Source: CAVQGZ01 sp942491665 (GTDB lineage: Bacteria > Actinomycetota > Actinomycetes > Jiangellales > Jiangellaceae). From it: a stretch of 64,000 nt of DNA. Position 1 is the stretch's first letter. Each line of letters starts with the position of its first letter. The notes below the pieces were generated by a model. That model was not told the DNA's origin. It worked only from the letters and a program-made list of their open reading frames with translations, and ran no database searches. Made by a program: the position numbers and the translations under genes. The stretch is from contig CALOBR010000003.1 of NCBI GenBank assembly GCA_942491665.1, forward strand, positions 77,659 through 141,658, written 5' to 3'. Below are positions 8,046-18,647 of this stretch, piece by piece.

Positions 8046-9269
8046 GTGAGCGACGCCGTATCGAGGCCGCGGGGGCCCTCCCCTGCCACGCGCATCGACG
8101 GGCTGGGCGAGACGATCTTCGCGGAGATGTCGGCGTTGGCGGCAGCGACGTCGTCGATCAACCTGGGCCAGGGATTCCCCGACACCGACGGTCCGCCCGC
8201 CTTGCTCGAGGCCGCCCGCGAGGCCATCGCCACCGGGCACAACCAGTACCCGCCGGGCCTCGGCATCCCTGCGCTGCGCCAGGCCATCGCCGAGCACCAG
8301 CAGCGCCACTACGGCCTTGCGCTCGACCCCGACCGCGATGTGCTCGTGACGACCGGTGCGACCGAGGCGCTCACGGCCGCCCTGCTCGCCTTCGTCGAGC
8401 CCGGCGACGAGGTCGTCGCGCTCGAACCGTTCTTCGACTCCTACCCAGCGGCGGTCCAGCTCGCGGGCGGCACGCTTCGCGGCGTCGTTCTCGAGCCGCC
8501 GTCCTTCTCGGTGTCGGCTGCGGCGCTCGAGGCCTCGATCACCGAGCGAACCCGCGTGCTCGTGCTCAACACCCCGCACAACCCGACCGGTGCGGTGCTG
8601 ACCACCGACGAGGTCGCTGCCGTCGCCGACGTCGCCCGCCGGCACGACCTGCTGGTGATCTCCGACGAGGTCTACGAGCATCTGACGTTCGACGGGCGCC
8701 GCCACATCCCGGTCTCGACGCTGCCCGGCATGGCCGAGCGGACCCTGACGGCTAGCTCGGCGGGCAAGACGTTCTCAGTGACCGGGTGGAAGATCGGGTG
8801 GCTGACCGGGCCCGAGCCGCTGATCAAGGCCGCGAGGTCGGTCAAGCAGTACATGTCCTACGTCTCCGGTGCGCCCTTCCAACCGGCCGTAGCGGCCGTG
8901 CTTACGACGCACGACGACTGGGTCGCCGAGCTGTGCGCATCGTTGCAGCGCCGCCGCGACCTGCTGGTCGGGGGCCTTCTCGATCTCGGTTTGGAGACAT
9001 ACGCGCCGGCCGGCACGTACTTCGCGATCTCGGATGTACGTTCGTGGGGGTACGACGACGGCGCGCAGCTCTGCCGGGAGCTGCCAGGCCGGGCTGGGGT
9101 GGTGGCCATCCCGTGCTCGGCGTTCTACGACCAGCACCGGCTCGACGGCGACAGCCACGGGAGGTCACTGATCCGATGGACGTTCAGCAAGGCGGAACCG
9201 ACCCTGAGTCAGGCTCTGGAACGGCTGGCGGCGGCACAGATGACGAGCCGGGCAGCCGGGTCGGCTTGA
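8046..9269 (+). CDS. PLP-dependent class I/II aminotransferase
   Basis: Fold-type I aminotransferase of 407 aa. SINLGQGFPDTDGP near the N-terminus, VLNTPHNPTGAVL, ISDEVYEHLTFDG and the Schiff-base lysine in SSAGKTFSVTGWKIGW are typical of the kynurenine/glutamine/methionine aminotransferase group. Actinobacterial members are often annotated as N-succinyldiaminopimelate aminotransferases; sequence alone does not settle the substrate. The GTG start is fixed by an upstream TAGCCT box at leaderless spacing. Its 3' end overlaps the next gene by 94 bp. Confidence 0.9.
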   Translation: MSDAVSRPRGPSPATRIDGLGETIFAEMSALAAATSSINLGQGFPDTDGPPALLEAAREAIATGHNQYPPGLGIPALRQAIAEHQQRHYGLALDPDRDVLVTTGATEALTAALLAFVEPGDEVVALEPFFDSYPAAVQLAGGTLRGVVLEPPSFSVSAAALEASITERTRVLVLNTPHNPTGAVLTTDEVAAVADVARRHDLLVISDEVYEHLTFDGRRHIPVSTLPGMAERTLTASSAGKTFSVTGWKIGWLTGPEPLIKAARSVKQYMSYVSGAPFQPAVAAVLTTHDDWVAELCASLQRRRDLLVGGLLDLGLETYAPAGTYFAISDVRSWGYDDGAQLCRELPGRAGVVAIPCSAFYDQHRLDGDSHGRSLIRWTFSKAEPTLSQALERLAAAQMTSRAAGSA

Positions 9270-9904
9270 TCGTCGGAATCTCGCTGGCAGCCCTCGTCGG
9301 ACTCGTTGCCGTGGTGTTCCTGCTCAGCCGCGACGGCGACGACGACCCGGCGGCGCTGCCGACCCCGACTGTCACCGCGACGGTCACGGTGACGCCCACC
9401 CCGACCCCGACGCCCACGCCCATGCCCACGCCGACCGCCACTCCGACGCCGACTCCCACCGAGGTGGTCGGCGACGTCCCGTTCCTCATGGCCGACAGCC
9501 TCGGCGCGCTGCGGCTGCGGATGACCAAGGACGAGGCGCTGGCCACCGGGCTGGTGACCGAGCAGAGCCCGGCGGGCCGTGTCGAGCTGGTTGCCGACCC
9601 GTCCGCGCTGCCGGGCGTCTTCATCTGCTGGGACGCCGAGGCAGACTCCCTCACCGGCTTCACCGTCAAGGACGGCTCGCCCATCACCACCCCGGACGGC
9701 ATCGGGGTGACCAGCACCCCCGACGACCTGCGCGCCGCGTACGGCGTCCTGCTGCAGGAGCGGGAGGAGGCAGGCGAGACGTGGTACGTCGTGCCGGTGG
9801 ACGACGTCGGCTACGCGTTCTTCCCCACCGACATCGAGTTGGTGATGATCTCTGGCACTGACCAGCTGATAGCCGACGTCGTGCCCGGAAGCGAGCCCTG
9901 CTGA
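9176..9904 (+). CDS. Single-pass membrane protein with Pro/Thr-rich linker and extracytoplasmic domain
   Basis: 242 aa. A short acidic, Gly-rich N-terminus precedes one membrane helix (VGLIVGISLAALVGLVAVVF). A Thr-Pro repeat linker (about residues 60-100) follows, then a globular C-terminal domain of ~140 residues with two cysteines. I do not recognise that domain. The ATG lies inside the aminotransferase gene in another frame and has GGGAGG at a good distance, which supports this start despite the 94-bp overlap. The linker suggests the C-terminal part is held away from the membrane, probably outside the cell. Confidence 0.75.
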   Translation: MDVQQGGTDPESGSGTAGGGTDDEPGSRVGLIVGISLAALVGLVAVVFLLSRDGDDDPAALPTPTVTATVTVTPTPTPTPTPMPTPTATPTPTPTEVVGDVPFLMADSLGALRLRMTKDEALATGLVTEQSPAGRVELVADPSALPGVFICWDAEADSLTGFTVKDGSPITTPDGIGVTSTPDDLRAAYGVLLQEREEAGETWYVVPVDDVGYAFFPTDIELVMISGTDQLIADVVPGSEPC

Positions 9905-9953
9905 CCCAGAGCAGAAGACGGGTGCTCAGGCGTGGGTGGCCACCCGTGCCGCG

Positions 9954-12545
9954 TCAACCAGCAGTGACCCTGAGTCGGTCGCCCTCGGGGGCGCGGTCGA
10001 CGAGCACGGTGTCGCCGTCGCGTACGTCGCCGGACAGGATCGCCCGGGCCAGCTGGTCACCGATCGCGGTCTGCACGAGACGCCGCAGGGGACGTGCGCC
10101 GTACACCGGGTCGAAGCCGGTCAGCGTCAGCCACTCGCGCGCCGCATCGGTCACCACGAGGGCGAGGCGGCGGTCGGCGAGCCGCTCGGCGAGCAGCGCC
10201 ACCTGAAGGTCGACGATGTGGGCCAGGTCGTCGGTGCTCAGCGGGTCGAACATCACCACGTCGTCGAGCCGGTTCAAGAACTCCGGCTTGAACGACGAGC
10301 GCACCACGGCCATCACGGCCTCGCGCTTGGCCTCGTCGCTGAGTGTGGGGTCGGCCAGGTAGGTCGAACCCAGGTTCGACGTCATCACCAGCAGGGCGTT
10401 GCGGAAGTCGACGGTGCGGCCCTGGCCGTCGGTGAGGCGGCCGTCGTCGAACACCTGCAGCAGCACGTCGAACACCTCGGGGTGGGCCTTCTCGACCTCG
10501 TCGAGGAGCACCACGCTGTACGGACGGCGCCGCACGGCCTCGGTGAGCTGGCCACCCTCCTCGTAGCCGACGTACCCGGGAGGCGCACCCACGAGGCGGG
10601 CCACGGAGTGCTTCTCGCCGTACTCGCTCATGTCGATGCGCACCATGGCGCGCTCGTCGTCGAACAAGAAGTCGGCGAGGCCCTTGACCAGCTCGGTCTT
10701 GCCGACGCCGGTGGGCCCGAGGAACAGGAACGACCCGGTCGGCCGGTCGGGGTCGCTGATGCCGGCGCGTGAGCGGCGAACGGCGTCGGACACTGACGCG
10801 ATGGCCGGGCGCTGCCCGATGACGCGAGCGCCCAGTTCGTCCTCCATGCGCAGCAGCTTGGCCGTCTCACCCTCCAGCAGCCGACCAGCCGGGATGCCCG
10901 TCCACGCCGAGACGACGTCGGCGATGTCGTCCGCGCTCACCTCGTCGGAGACCATCGGGGCCTGCTCGTTCTCGGCCTGCGCCGCCGCTGCTGCCGCAGC
11001 CGCCTCGAGCTGCTTCTCCAGCGCCGGGATCTCCCCGTACAGCAGCCGCGACGCAGCCTCGTAGTCACCCTGACGCTGAGCCATGTCGGCCTGCATCTGC
11101 AGCTCGTCCAGTCGCTCCTTGAGCTGACCGACCTGGTTGAGCCCCGACTTCTCCTGCTCCCAGCGGGCGACGAGTGCGTTGAGCGCCTCCTGCTCGTCGG
11201 CCAGCCGGGCGCGCAGCGCGGCCAGGCGCTCCTGGGACGCCTCGTCGGCCTCGCTGGCCAGGGCCAGCTCTTCCATGTGCAGCCGGTCGACGGCGCGACG
11301 CAGCTCGTCGATCTCGACGGGTGAGGAGTCGATCTCCATCCGCAGCCGGGAGGCTGACTCGTCCACGAGGTCGATGGCCTTGTCGGGCAGCTGGCGTCCA
11401 GTGATGAACCGGTGCGACAGGGACGCCGCGGCGACGACCGCGGCGTCGGAGATGGCCACCTTGTGGTGGGCCTCGTAGCGGCCCTTGAGCCCGCGCAGGA
11501 TCGCGATGGTGTCCTCGACGCTCGGCTCGCCGACGAACACCTGCTGGAAGCGGCGCTCCAGCGCCGGGTCCTTCTCGATGCGCTCGCGGTACTCGTCCAG
11601 CGTGGTGGCGCCGATCATGCGCAGCTCGCCGCGGGCGAGCATCGGCTTGAGCATGTTGCCGGCGTCCATCGAACCCTCGGCCGCACCCGCGCCGACGACG
11701 GTGTGCAGCTCGTCGATGAACGTGACTACCTGTCCCTCGGCCTCCTTGATCTCGTTCAGGACGGCCTTGAGTCGCTCCTCGAACTCGCCGCGGTACTTCG
11801 CCCCGGCCACCATGGCGCCGAGGTCGAGCGACACGAGCGTCTTGTCGCGCAGCGACTCCGGGACGTCGCCGTCCACGATGCGCTGAGCCAGTCCCTCGAC
11901 GACAGCTGTCTTGCCGACGCCAGGCTCGCCGATGAGCACGGGGTTGTTCTTCGTGCGGCGGCTGAGTACCTGCACCACGCGGCGGATCTCGGCGTCACGG
12001 CCGATGACCGGGTCCATCTGGGCATCACGGGCCCGTGCGGTGAGGTCGACACCGTACTTCTCCAGGGCCTTGTACTGGCCCTCCGGGTCGGGGCTGGTCA
12101 CCTTGGCCGAGCCGCGCACCTCGGTGAACGCTGTGCGGAGCCGCTCGGGTGTCACGCCCGCGGCCGACAGCAGGTCGCGTGCGGAGGAGTCGACGCCGGC
12201 CAGCGCCACGAGCAGGTGCTCGGTCGAGACGAACTCGTCGCCCATCCCGCGCGCGACCTCGCCGGCCGAGCTGAGCACGCGGTAGAAGGCACCGGACGCG
12301 GCGGGCGCGCCGACGCTCGGGCCGCTTGCCGAGGGAAGCCGGGCTGCGACGGCGTCGGCCTCGCGGATGAGCTGGTCGGCGTCGACACCGACGGCGGCGA
12401 GCAGCGGGCGGGTCGTGCCGTCGCTCTGCGCGAGCAGCGCGCGAAGCAGGTGGATGGGCTCGACGTTGGGGTTGCCGGCACCGCCGGCGGTGCGCACCGC
12501 AGCGGAGACGGCTTCTTGGCTCTTGGTCGTGAGCTGGTCAGTCAC
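9954..12545 (-). CDS. clpB: ATP-dependent disaggregase ClpB
   Basis: Hexameric AAA+ chaperone of 863 aa that pulls proteins out of aggregates with DnaK, DnaJ and GrpE. The N-terminal Clp repeat domain, NBD1 (Walker A GEPGVGKTAVVEGL, Walker B FIDELHTVVG), the coiled-coil middle domain (about 400-530), NBD2 (GPTGVGKTELVKGL; VVLLDEVEKAHPEVFD) and the C-terminal D2-small domain are all present at full length. It starts 30 bp after hspR with no HAIR operator or other obvious promoter between them, so it is probably the last gene of the dnaK operon. Confidence 0.97.
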   Translation of the reverse strand: MTDQLTTKSQEAVSAAVRTAGGAGNPNVEPIHLLRALLAQSDGTTRPLLAAVGVDADQLIREADAVAARLPSASGPSVGAPAASGAFYRVLSSAGEVARGMGDEFVSTEHLLVALAGVDSSARDLLSAAGVTPERLRTAFTEVRGSAKVTSPDPEGQYKALEKYGVDLTARARDAQMDPVIGRDAEIRRVVQVLSRRTKNNPVLIGEPGVGKTAVVEGLAQRIVDGDVPESLRDKTLVSLDLGAMVAGAKYRGEFEERLKAVLNEIKEAEGQVVTFIDELHTVVGAGAAEGSMDAGNMLKPMLARGELRMIGATTLDEYRERIEKDPALERRFQQVFVGEPSVEDTIAILRGLKGRYEAHHKVAISDAAVVAAASLSHRFITGRQLPDKAIDLVDESASRLRMEIDSSPVEIDELRRAVDRLHMEELALASEADEASQERLAALRARLADEQEALNALVARWEQEKSGLNQVGQLKERLDELQMQADMAQRQGDYEAASRLLYGEIPALEKQLEAAAAAAAAQAENEQAPMVSDEVSADDIADVVSAWTGIPAGRLLEGETAKLLRMEDELGARVIGQRPAIASVSDAVRRSRAGISDPDRPTGSFLFLGPTGVGKTELVKGLADFLFDDERAMVRIDMSEYGEKHSVARLVGAPPGYVGYEEGGQLTEAVRRRPYSVVLLDEVEKAHPEVFDVLLQVFDDGRLTDGQGRTVDFRNALLVMTSNLGSTYLADPTLSDEAKREAVMAVVRSSFKPEFLNRLDDVVMFDPLSTDDLAHIVDLQVALLAERLADRRLALVVTDAAREWLTLTGFDPVYGARPLRRLVQTAIGDQLARAILSGDVRDGDTVLVDRAPEGDRLRVTAG

Positions 12546-12575
12546 CGGTGTCTCCTTGTCGTGATCGATGAGGCG

Positions 12576-13013
12576 TCAGCGGCGCCGCACCGGGTAGACC
12601 ACCACCGCCGAGGAGGGCACGTGCGACGCCCCCTGTGCGTGGTGGTCTCCCGCGCGGGCCGGGAGGTAGGCACGCCGGTAGCCGCCGGCGGCCAGGGTCG
12701 CGCTCAGGTCGCTGAGCTCGGTCAGGGCCTCGCCCAGCTGCTGCTGCAGCGCCTGAACCTGGTTCTCCAGGTCGATGATGCGCTTGACGCCGGCGAGGTT
12801 GACTCCGTCCTCCTGGCTCAGCCGCTGCACCTCGCGCAGCAAGACGATGTCGCGCAGGGAGTAGCGGCGGCCACCGCTCATCGTGCGGGTGGGCGTGACG
12901 AGGCCGAGCCGGTCGTACTGGCGCAGCGTCTGCGGGTGCATTCCGGCCATCTCGGCAGCTACCGAGATGACGTAGACCGGCGCGTCGAGAGGGATCTCGA
13001 AGTGCTCGCTCAC
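12576..13013 (-). CDS. hspR: Heat-shock repressor HspR (MerR family)
   Basis: 145 aa. The N-terminal MerR winged helix (VYVISVAAEMAGMHPQTLRQ, then YDRLGLVTPTRT) is followed by a coiled-coil region (DLENQVQALQQQLGEALTEL) and a basic tail ending in a hydrophobic VVVYPVRRR. In actinobacteria HspR binds HAIR operators with DnaK as co-repressor and represses dnaK and clpB. The GTG at 13013 overlaps the dnaJ stop (GTGA), so production is coupled to the chaperones. Confidence 0.94.
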   Translation of the reverse strand: MSEHFEIPLDAPVYVISVAAEMAGMHPQTLRQYDRLGLVTPTRTMSGGRRYSLRDIVLLREVQRLSQEDGVNLAGVKRIIDLENQVQALQQQLGEALTELSDLSATLAAGGYRRAYLPARAGDHHAQGASHVPSSAVVVYPVRRR

Positions 13014-14218
13014 CGGGCACCCCCGGCAGCGCGGCGGAGCAGTTCGGCGCGCACGTCATCACCGGCGGTGGCGTCGGCGAACGCCTCGAGTGCCTCCTTC
13101 GCCTTGCCGTCCACCCGCTGCGGAACCTGCACCTCGATGGTCACCAGCAGGTCGGCCTTGGTGCCGTCCGGGCGGGTCGACCCCTTGCCACGCACCCGCA
13201 TGACGCGCCCGTTGGGCGTGCCGGCCGGCAGCTTGAGCCGCACGGTCGAGCCGACGATGGTCGGCACCTCGATCTCGGTGCCCAGTGCGGCCTCGGTGAA
13301 GGTGACCGGGACGGTGAGGGTGAGGTTGTCACCGGATCGGCCGAACACCTGGTCAGGCGTGACGTGCACGACGACGTACAGGTCACCGGCCGATCCGCCC
13401 CGCTCACCCGGTGCGCCCTTGCCCTTGATCTTGATGCGCTGGCCGTCACGAACCCCGGCCGGGATGCGCACGCTCATGGTGCGGGTCTTCTGCCCGCGAC
13501 CCGAGCCGTTGCAGGACGGGCAGGGATCGTCCACGACCAGGCCGCGTCCTCGGCACTCCCGGCACGGCTCAGCGATGCCGAAGCGCCCGGCGCTGCGCGA
13601 CACCTGCCCGGTGCCCTCACAGCTCGGGCAGACGCGCGGGACGGTTCCAGCCTTGGCGCCCGTGCCGTGGCACGCGTCGCAGGCGGCGCCGCTGGTCATG
13701 CGCAGCGGGACGGTCACCCCGTCCACCGCCTCGCGGAACCCGAGAGTGACCTCGGACTCCACGTCGGCCCCACGGCGCGGGCCGGTTCCGGGTGACCTCC
13801 CGGCCCCACCACGGCTGTTGAAGATCGTGCCGAACAGGTCCCCGACACCCCCGCCTCCGCCGGCTCCCCCCTGCCCGAACAGGTCGGACAGGTCGAACGG
13901 GACACCGCCGGTGCCACCGGCACCGCCACCACCGCCGGCGCCACCCGGGAACCCGAACGGGCTTCCGCCCGCCCGGCCCGAGGTGAACAGGTCGCGAGTC
14001 TCGTCGTACTCGGCGCGCTTCTTCTTGTCAGACAGCACGTCGTAGGCCTCCGAGACTGCCTTGAAGCGCTCCTCGGCCGCGTGGTTGTCCTTGTTGCGGT
14101 CGGGGTGCAGGTCACGCGCCAGCTTGCGGTACGCCTTCTTGATCTCCTCGGCAGTCGCGGTCTTGTCGACCCCGAGCTCCTTGTAGTAGTCCTTCTCGAC
14201 CCAGTCCTGGACGCTCAC
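13010..14218 (-). CDS. dnaJ: Chaperone DnaJ (Hsp40)
   Basis: Co-chaperone of 402 aa that delivers substrates to DnaK and stimulates its ATPase. The J domain carries the HPD tripeptide (LARDLHPDRNKDN). A Gly/Phe-rich region of about 50 residues follows, then four zinc-binding repeats (CDACHGTG, CPSCEGTG, CRECRGRG, CPSCNGSG) and the C-terminal substrate-binding domain. The GTG at 14218 has AAGGAGG upstream and lies 34 bp after grpE. The frame stays open further upstream, but J-domain homology begins here. Confidence 0.96.
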   Translation of the reverse strand: MSVQDWVEKDYYKELGVDKTATAEEIKKAYRKLARDLHPDRNKDNHAAEERFKAVSEAYDVLSDKKKRAEYDETRDLFTSGRAGGSPFGFPGGAGGGGGAGGTGGVPFDLSDLFGQGGAGGGGGVGDLFGTIFNSRGGAGRSPGTGPRRGADVESEVTLGFREAVDGVTVPLRMTSGAACDACHGTGAKAGTVPRVCPSCEGTGQVSRSAGRFGIAEPCRECRGRGLVVDDPCPSCNGSGRGQKTRTMSVRIPAGVRDGQRIKIKGKGAPGERGGSAGDLYVVVHVTPDQVFGRSGDNLTLTVPVTFTEAALGTEIEVPTIVGSTVRLKLPAGTPNGRVMRVRGKGSTRPDGTKADLLVTIEVQVPQRVDGKAKEALEAFADATAGDDVRAELLRRAAGGAR

Positions 14219-14252
14219 TGTGTCTGCACCTCCTTCCGCTCGTTGCTCCGGC

Positions 14253-14893
14253 TCAGCCGTTCGGCTCTGCCACAGCCACCCTGGCCGCGCGCAAGATCCG
14301 CTCCCCGACCCGGTAGCCCGGGAAGAGGATCTGCGTGCAGGTGGCGACACTGACCTCGTCGCTCATCTCGTGCATGAGCGCCTCGTGGACGGCTGGGTCG
14401 AACTCGTCGCCCGGCTCGCCGTACTTGACCAGACCCAGCCGGGTGACGGCCGCTTCCAGGTTCTCGGCCACGGTCTTGAACGCCCCGTCGAGGTCACCGT
14501 GGTCACGGGCCCGACCGATGTCGTCCAGAACCGGCAGCAACGTCTCCAGGACGCCGGCGACCGCCAGCTCACGGGACACGTCCCGATCGCGGTCGACGCG
14601 GCGGCGATAGTTGACGTACTCCGCCTGCACCCGCTTGAGGTCGTCGACCAGCGCCGACTCCTTGGCCCGCACCGACTCGAGCTCGCGAGCGAGCGCGTCG
14701 GCCTCGGGGTCGACAGGCATGGCGCCGGCGCCACCTGCCGCAGCTGGCCCCGCCTCGGCGGGTCCGGGCGTGGGCGCGTCTGCTCCCGGGCCAGGGTTGC
14801 GAATCTGGCCGGTGACCGGGTCGATCTTGCGTCGGTCCCGGATGACCGGACCGGAGTCCGGCGCATCCGGGTCGAGCGGGCCGCCTTGCTCGG

Positions 14894-14897
<4 letters not shown>
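14253..14897 (-). CDS. grpE: Nucleotide exchange factor GrpE
   Basis: 214 aa. A disordered acidic/Pro-rich N-terminus (about 65 residues) leads into a long helix (ALARELESVRAKESALVDDL; YVNYRRRVDRDR) and the C-terminal beta domain ending in PGYRVGERILRAARVAVAEP. GrpE releases ADP from DnaK. The GTG start overlaps the dnaK stop by 4 bp (GTGA), typical of translational coupling. Confidence 0.95.
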
Positions 14898-16768
<1,871 letters not shown>

Positions 16769-16817
16769 GTAGTTCTCCTTCTCTCGGTGCTTGATGGGGC
16801 GGGGGATCCGCCAATTG

Positions 16818-16838
16818 CTTGAGTCTACCCAACTCAAC
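16818..16838. promoter_or_regulatory. HAIR operator (HspR binding site) upstream of dnaK
   Basis: CTTGAGT-N7-ACTCAAC, a near-perfect match to the HAIR inverted repeat (CTTGAGT-N7-ACTCAAG) with one mismatch in the last base. It lies 50 bp before the dnaK start. It is the only clear HAIR seen across the five-gene operon, so HspR made at the fourth position probably represses the whole unit. Confidence 0.88.
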
Positions 16839-16986
16839 ATACATGAGCGGGTGCGTGTTCCCGTCCGCGCGGGCTGGTTGCACGGAGGTGCGCCCAGACC
16901 GGGTCCACGTAGGGCATCCTCGGTCTGATGCACGCGGAGCCGAGAGGTCAGGTCAGCGTGCCGCGTCGTCGTGCCGGTGGCCCGAC

Positions 16987-18591
16987 ATGACCAGGCTGCG
17001 GTCCGTGTTGGCCGTCCCCAGCCTGCGCCGGGTCGTGCTCGCCTGGGGGCTGTCCGTGGTCGCCGAGGCGGCCGCCCTGGTCGTGCTGCTGGTGGTGGCC
17101 TACGACGTGGGTGGCCCCGCGTTGGTCGCCGGCTTCGCAGTCGTCCGTGCTGTGCCGGCGCTGATCGTGGCGCCCGTGGTGATCGGCTGGTCAGACCGAG
17201 GTCGACGCGAGACGTGGTTGATGGGGGTGCTGGCTTCTCGGGCGGTACTGCTCGCACTGGCAGCGGGCTTGCTCGTGGCCGACCTCGCCATCGCCAGCCT
17301 GCTTGTCGGTGGCGTCGCGTCCCTGCTCTTCAGCACGCACCGTCCCATGAATGGCGCCCTGCTCCCGCATGTTGCCACCACCCCTGCTCAGCTCACCGCC
17401 GCCAATGCCGCCGCGTCTTTCGCCGAGAGTGCGGGGACGCTGGTCGGCCCGCTGCTCGCCGGGCTGCTCCTCGTGCTCGGTCCGCCGCCGGTCACCCTTG
17501 CCGTGGCAGCGGTGCTGGTCGCCGGCTCGGCCACGGCCGTCGGTCTCATCCGCGACGTCGCTCCGTCGGTCAACGTCGGCGGAGCGATGACCCTGACGAG
17601 CGCCGTCAACGAGCTGGCCAGCGGCATGCGCGCGCTCGACCAGTACCGACCGGTCATCGTGATGGTCGGCGCCCAGACCTTCGCTCGCGGGGTGCTGCTG
17701 GTCAGCGTGGTCGTGCTGGCAGTCGACCTGTTCGACCAGGGTGATCCCGGCGTGGGCTGGCTCACCGCCATGCTCGGTGTGGGCGGACTCGTCGGCAGCG
17801 CGGTGGCGGTGGCCGCGGTCACGTCGACCCGCATCACCCGCGCGCTAGCCACCGGAGTGGCGCTGTGGGGGCTGCCGATGGTGGCGATCGGGGTGCTGAC
17901 GGTTCCAACAGTGGGCTACCTGGGCCTCGTCGTGATCGGCATCGGCAACGCGGTGCTCGACGTCGGCATGTTCACACTCGTCGCCCGGGTGATGCCGCCC
18001 GGGATGCTGGGCCGCGCGTTCGCCGCCCTCGAGGTGGTGATCGTCTCCGGGGTCACCGTCGGGTCGCTGGTGGCCGGAGCGGCTGTTCCCGCGGTCGGGG
18101 TGGAGCTCGCGCTGGCCGTCACCGGCGTGATGCTCGTCGTGCTTGTCGCGCGCTACGCGAGCTGGGCACGACGCACCGACGCCGGCCTCATCCCTGATGA
18201 GCGAGCTGTGGCACTGCGGGCCTGCGAGGCGCTGTGCGCGCTGCCGGTCGCCGCGGTGGACCACCTGGCTGCCGTGGGCACTGAGATGGTCTACGTCGAC
18301 GGCGAGGACGTCATGGTTCAAGGCGAGCCGGGCAGCGACTTCCATGTCGTGATGCACGGCCGGGCAGTGGTGCGACGCGACGGGCACCAGGTCGCCGTGC
18401 TCGGCCCAGGCAGCGGGTTCGGCGAGATCGCGCTGCTGCGCCACGTTCCCCGAACCGCCACGGTCACCGCGCAGGGCCCACTTCACACCTTCGTGGTCTC
18501 ACGCCTCGACTTCACGACTTTCGTCTCGGGGCACACCGCGGCCGCCGCTGCGGTAGCCAACCTCGCCCAGGAGCGCGTCCCTCGACCGTAG
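16987..18591 (+). CDS. MFS transporter with C-terminal cyclic-nucleotide-binding domain
   Basis: 534 aa. The first ~400 residues hold about 10-12 membrane segments with an MFS-like loop (SDRGRRETWLMGVLASRA). A soluble domain follows from about residue 420, ending with the phosphate-binding cassette FGEIALLRHVPRTATVTA, which matches cAMP/cGMP-binding CNMP domains including the Arg and Glu that contact the nucleotide phosphate and ribose. The fusion suggests transport gated by, or sensing, a cyclic nucleotide; that is inference. The transported substrate is unknown. It diverges from dnaK. Confidence 0.87.
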   Translation: MTRLRSVLAVPSLRRVVLAWGLSVVAEAAALVVLLVVAYDVGGPALVAGFAVVRAVPALIVAPVVIGWSDRGRRETWLMGVLASRAVLLALAAGLLVADLAIASLLVGGVASLLFSTHRPMNGALLPHVATTPAQLTAANAAASFAESAGTLVGPLLAGLLLVLGPPPVTLAVAAVLVAGSATAVGLIRDVAPSVNVGGAMTLTSAVNELASGMRALDQYRPVIVMVGAQTFARGVLLVSVVVLAVDLFDQGDPGVGWLTAMLGVGGLVGSAVAVAAVTSTRITRALATGVALWGLPMVAIGVLTVPTVGYLGLVVIGIGNAVLDVGMFTLVARVMPPGMLGRAFAALEVVIVSGVTVGSLVAGAAVPAVGVELALAVTGVMLVVLVARYASWARRTDAGLIPDERAVALRACEALCALPVAAVDHLAAVGTEMVYVDGEDVMVQGEPGSDFHVVMHGRAVVRRDGHQVAVLGPGSGFGEIALLRHVPRTATVTAQGPLHTFVVSRLDFTTFVSGHTAAAAAVANLAQERVPRP

Positions 18592-18647
18592 CCCTGCGTC
18601 CGGCAAACCCTGCCCGCACACTCTGGACGCCACACCGGCGACAGCCG

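Noticed and set aside
9363..9463. Short GC-rich tandem repeats that could suggest a repeat array
   Set aside because: They encode the Thr-Pro linker of a membrane protein; no CRISPR-like repeat-spacer structure exists here or elsewhere in the window.
9934..9945. GGGTGGCCACCC palindrome between convergent genes as terminator
   Set aside because: The stem leaves a 4-nt GC loop with only 4 bp, and there is no T tract; insufficient for a terminator call.
11412..14045. 877-codon plus-strand open frame opposite clpB, hspR and dnaJ
   Set aside because: Shadow of three certain genes on the other strand; no homology, no promoter.
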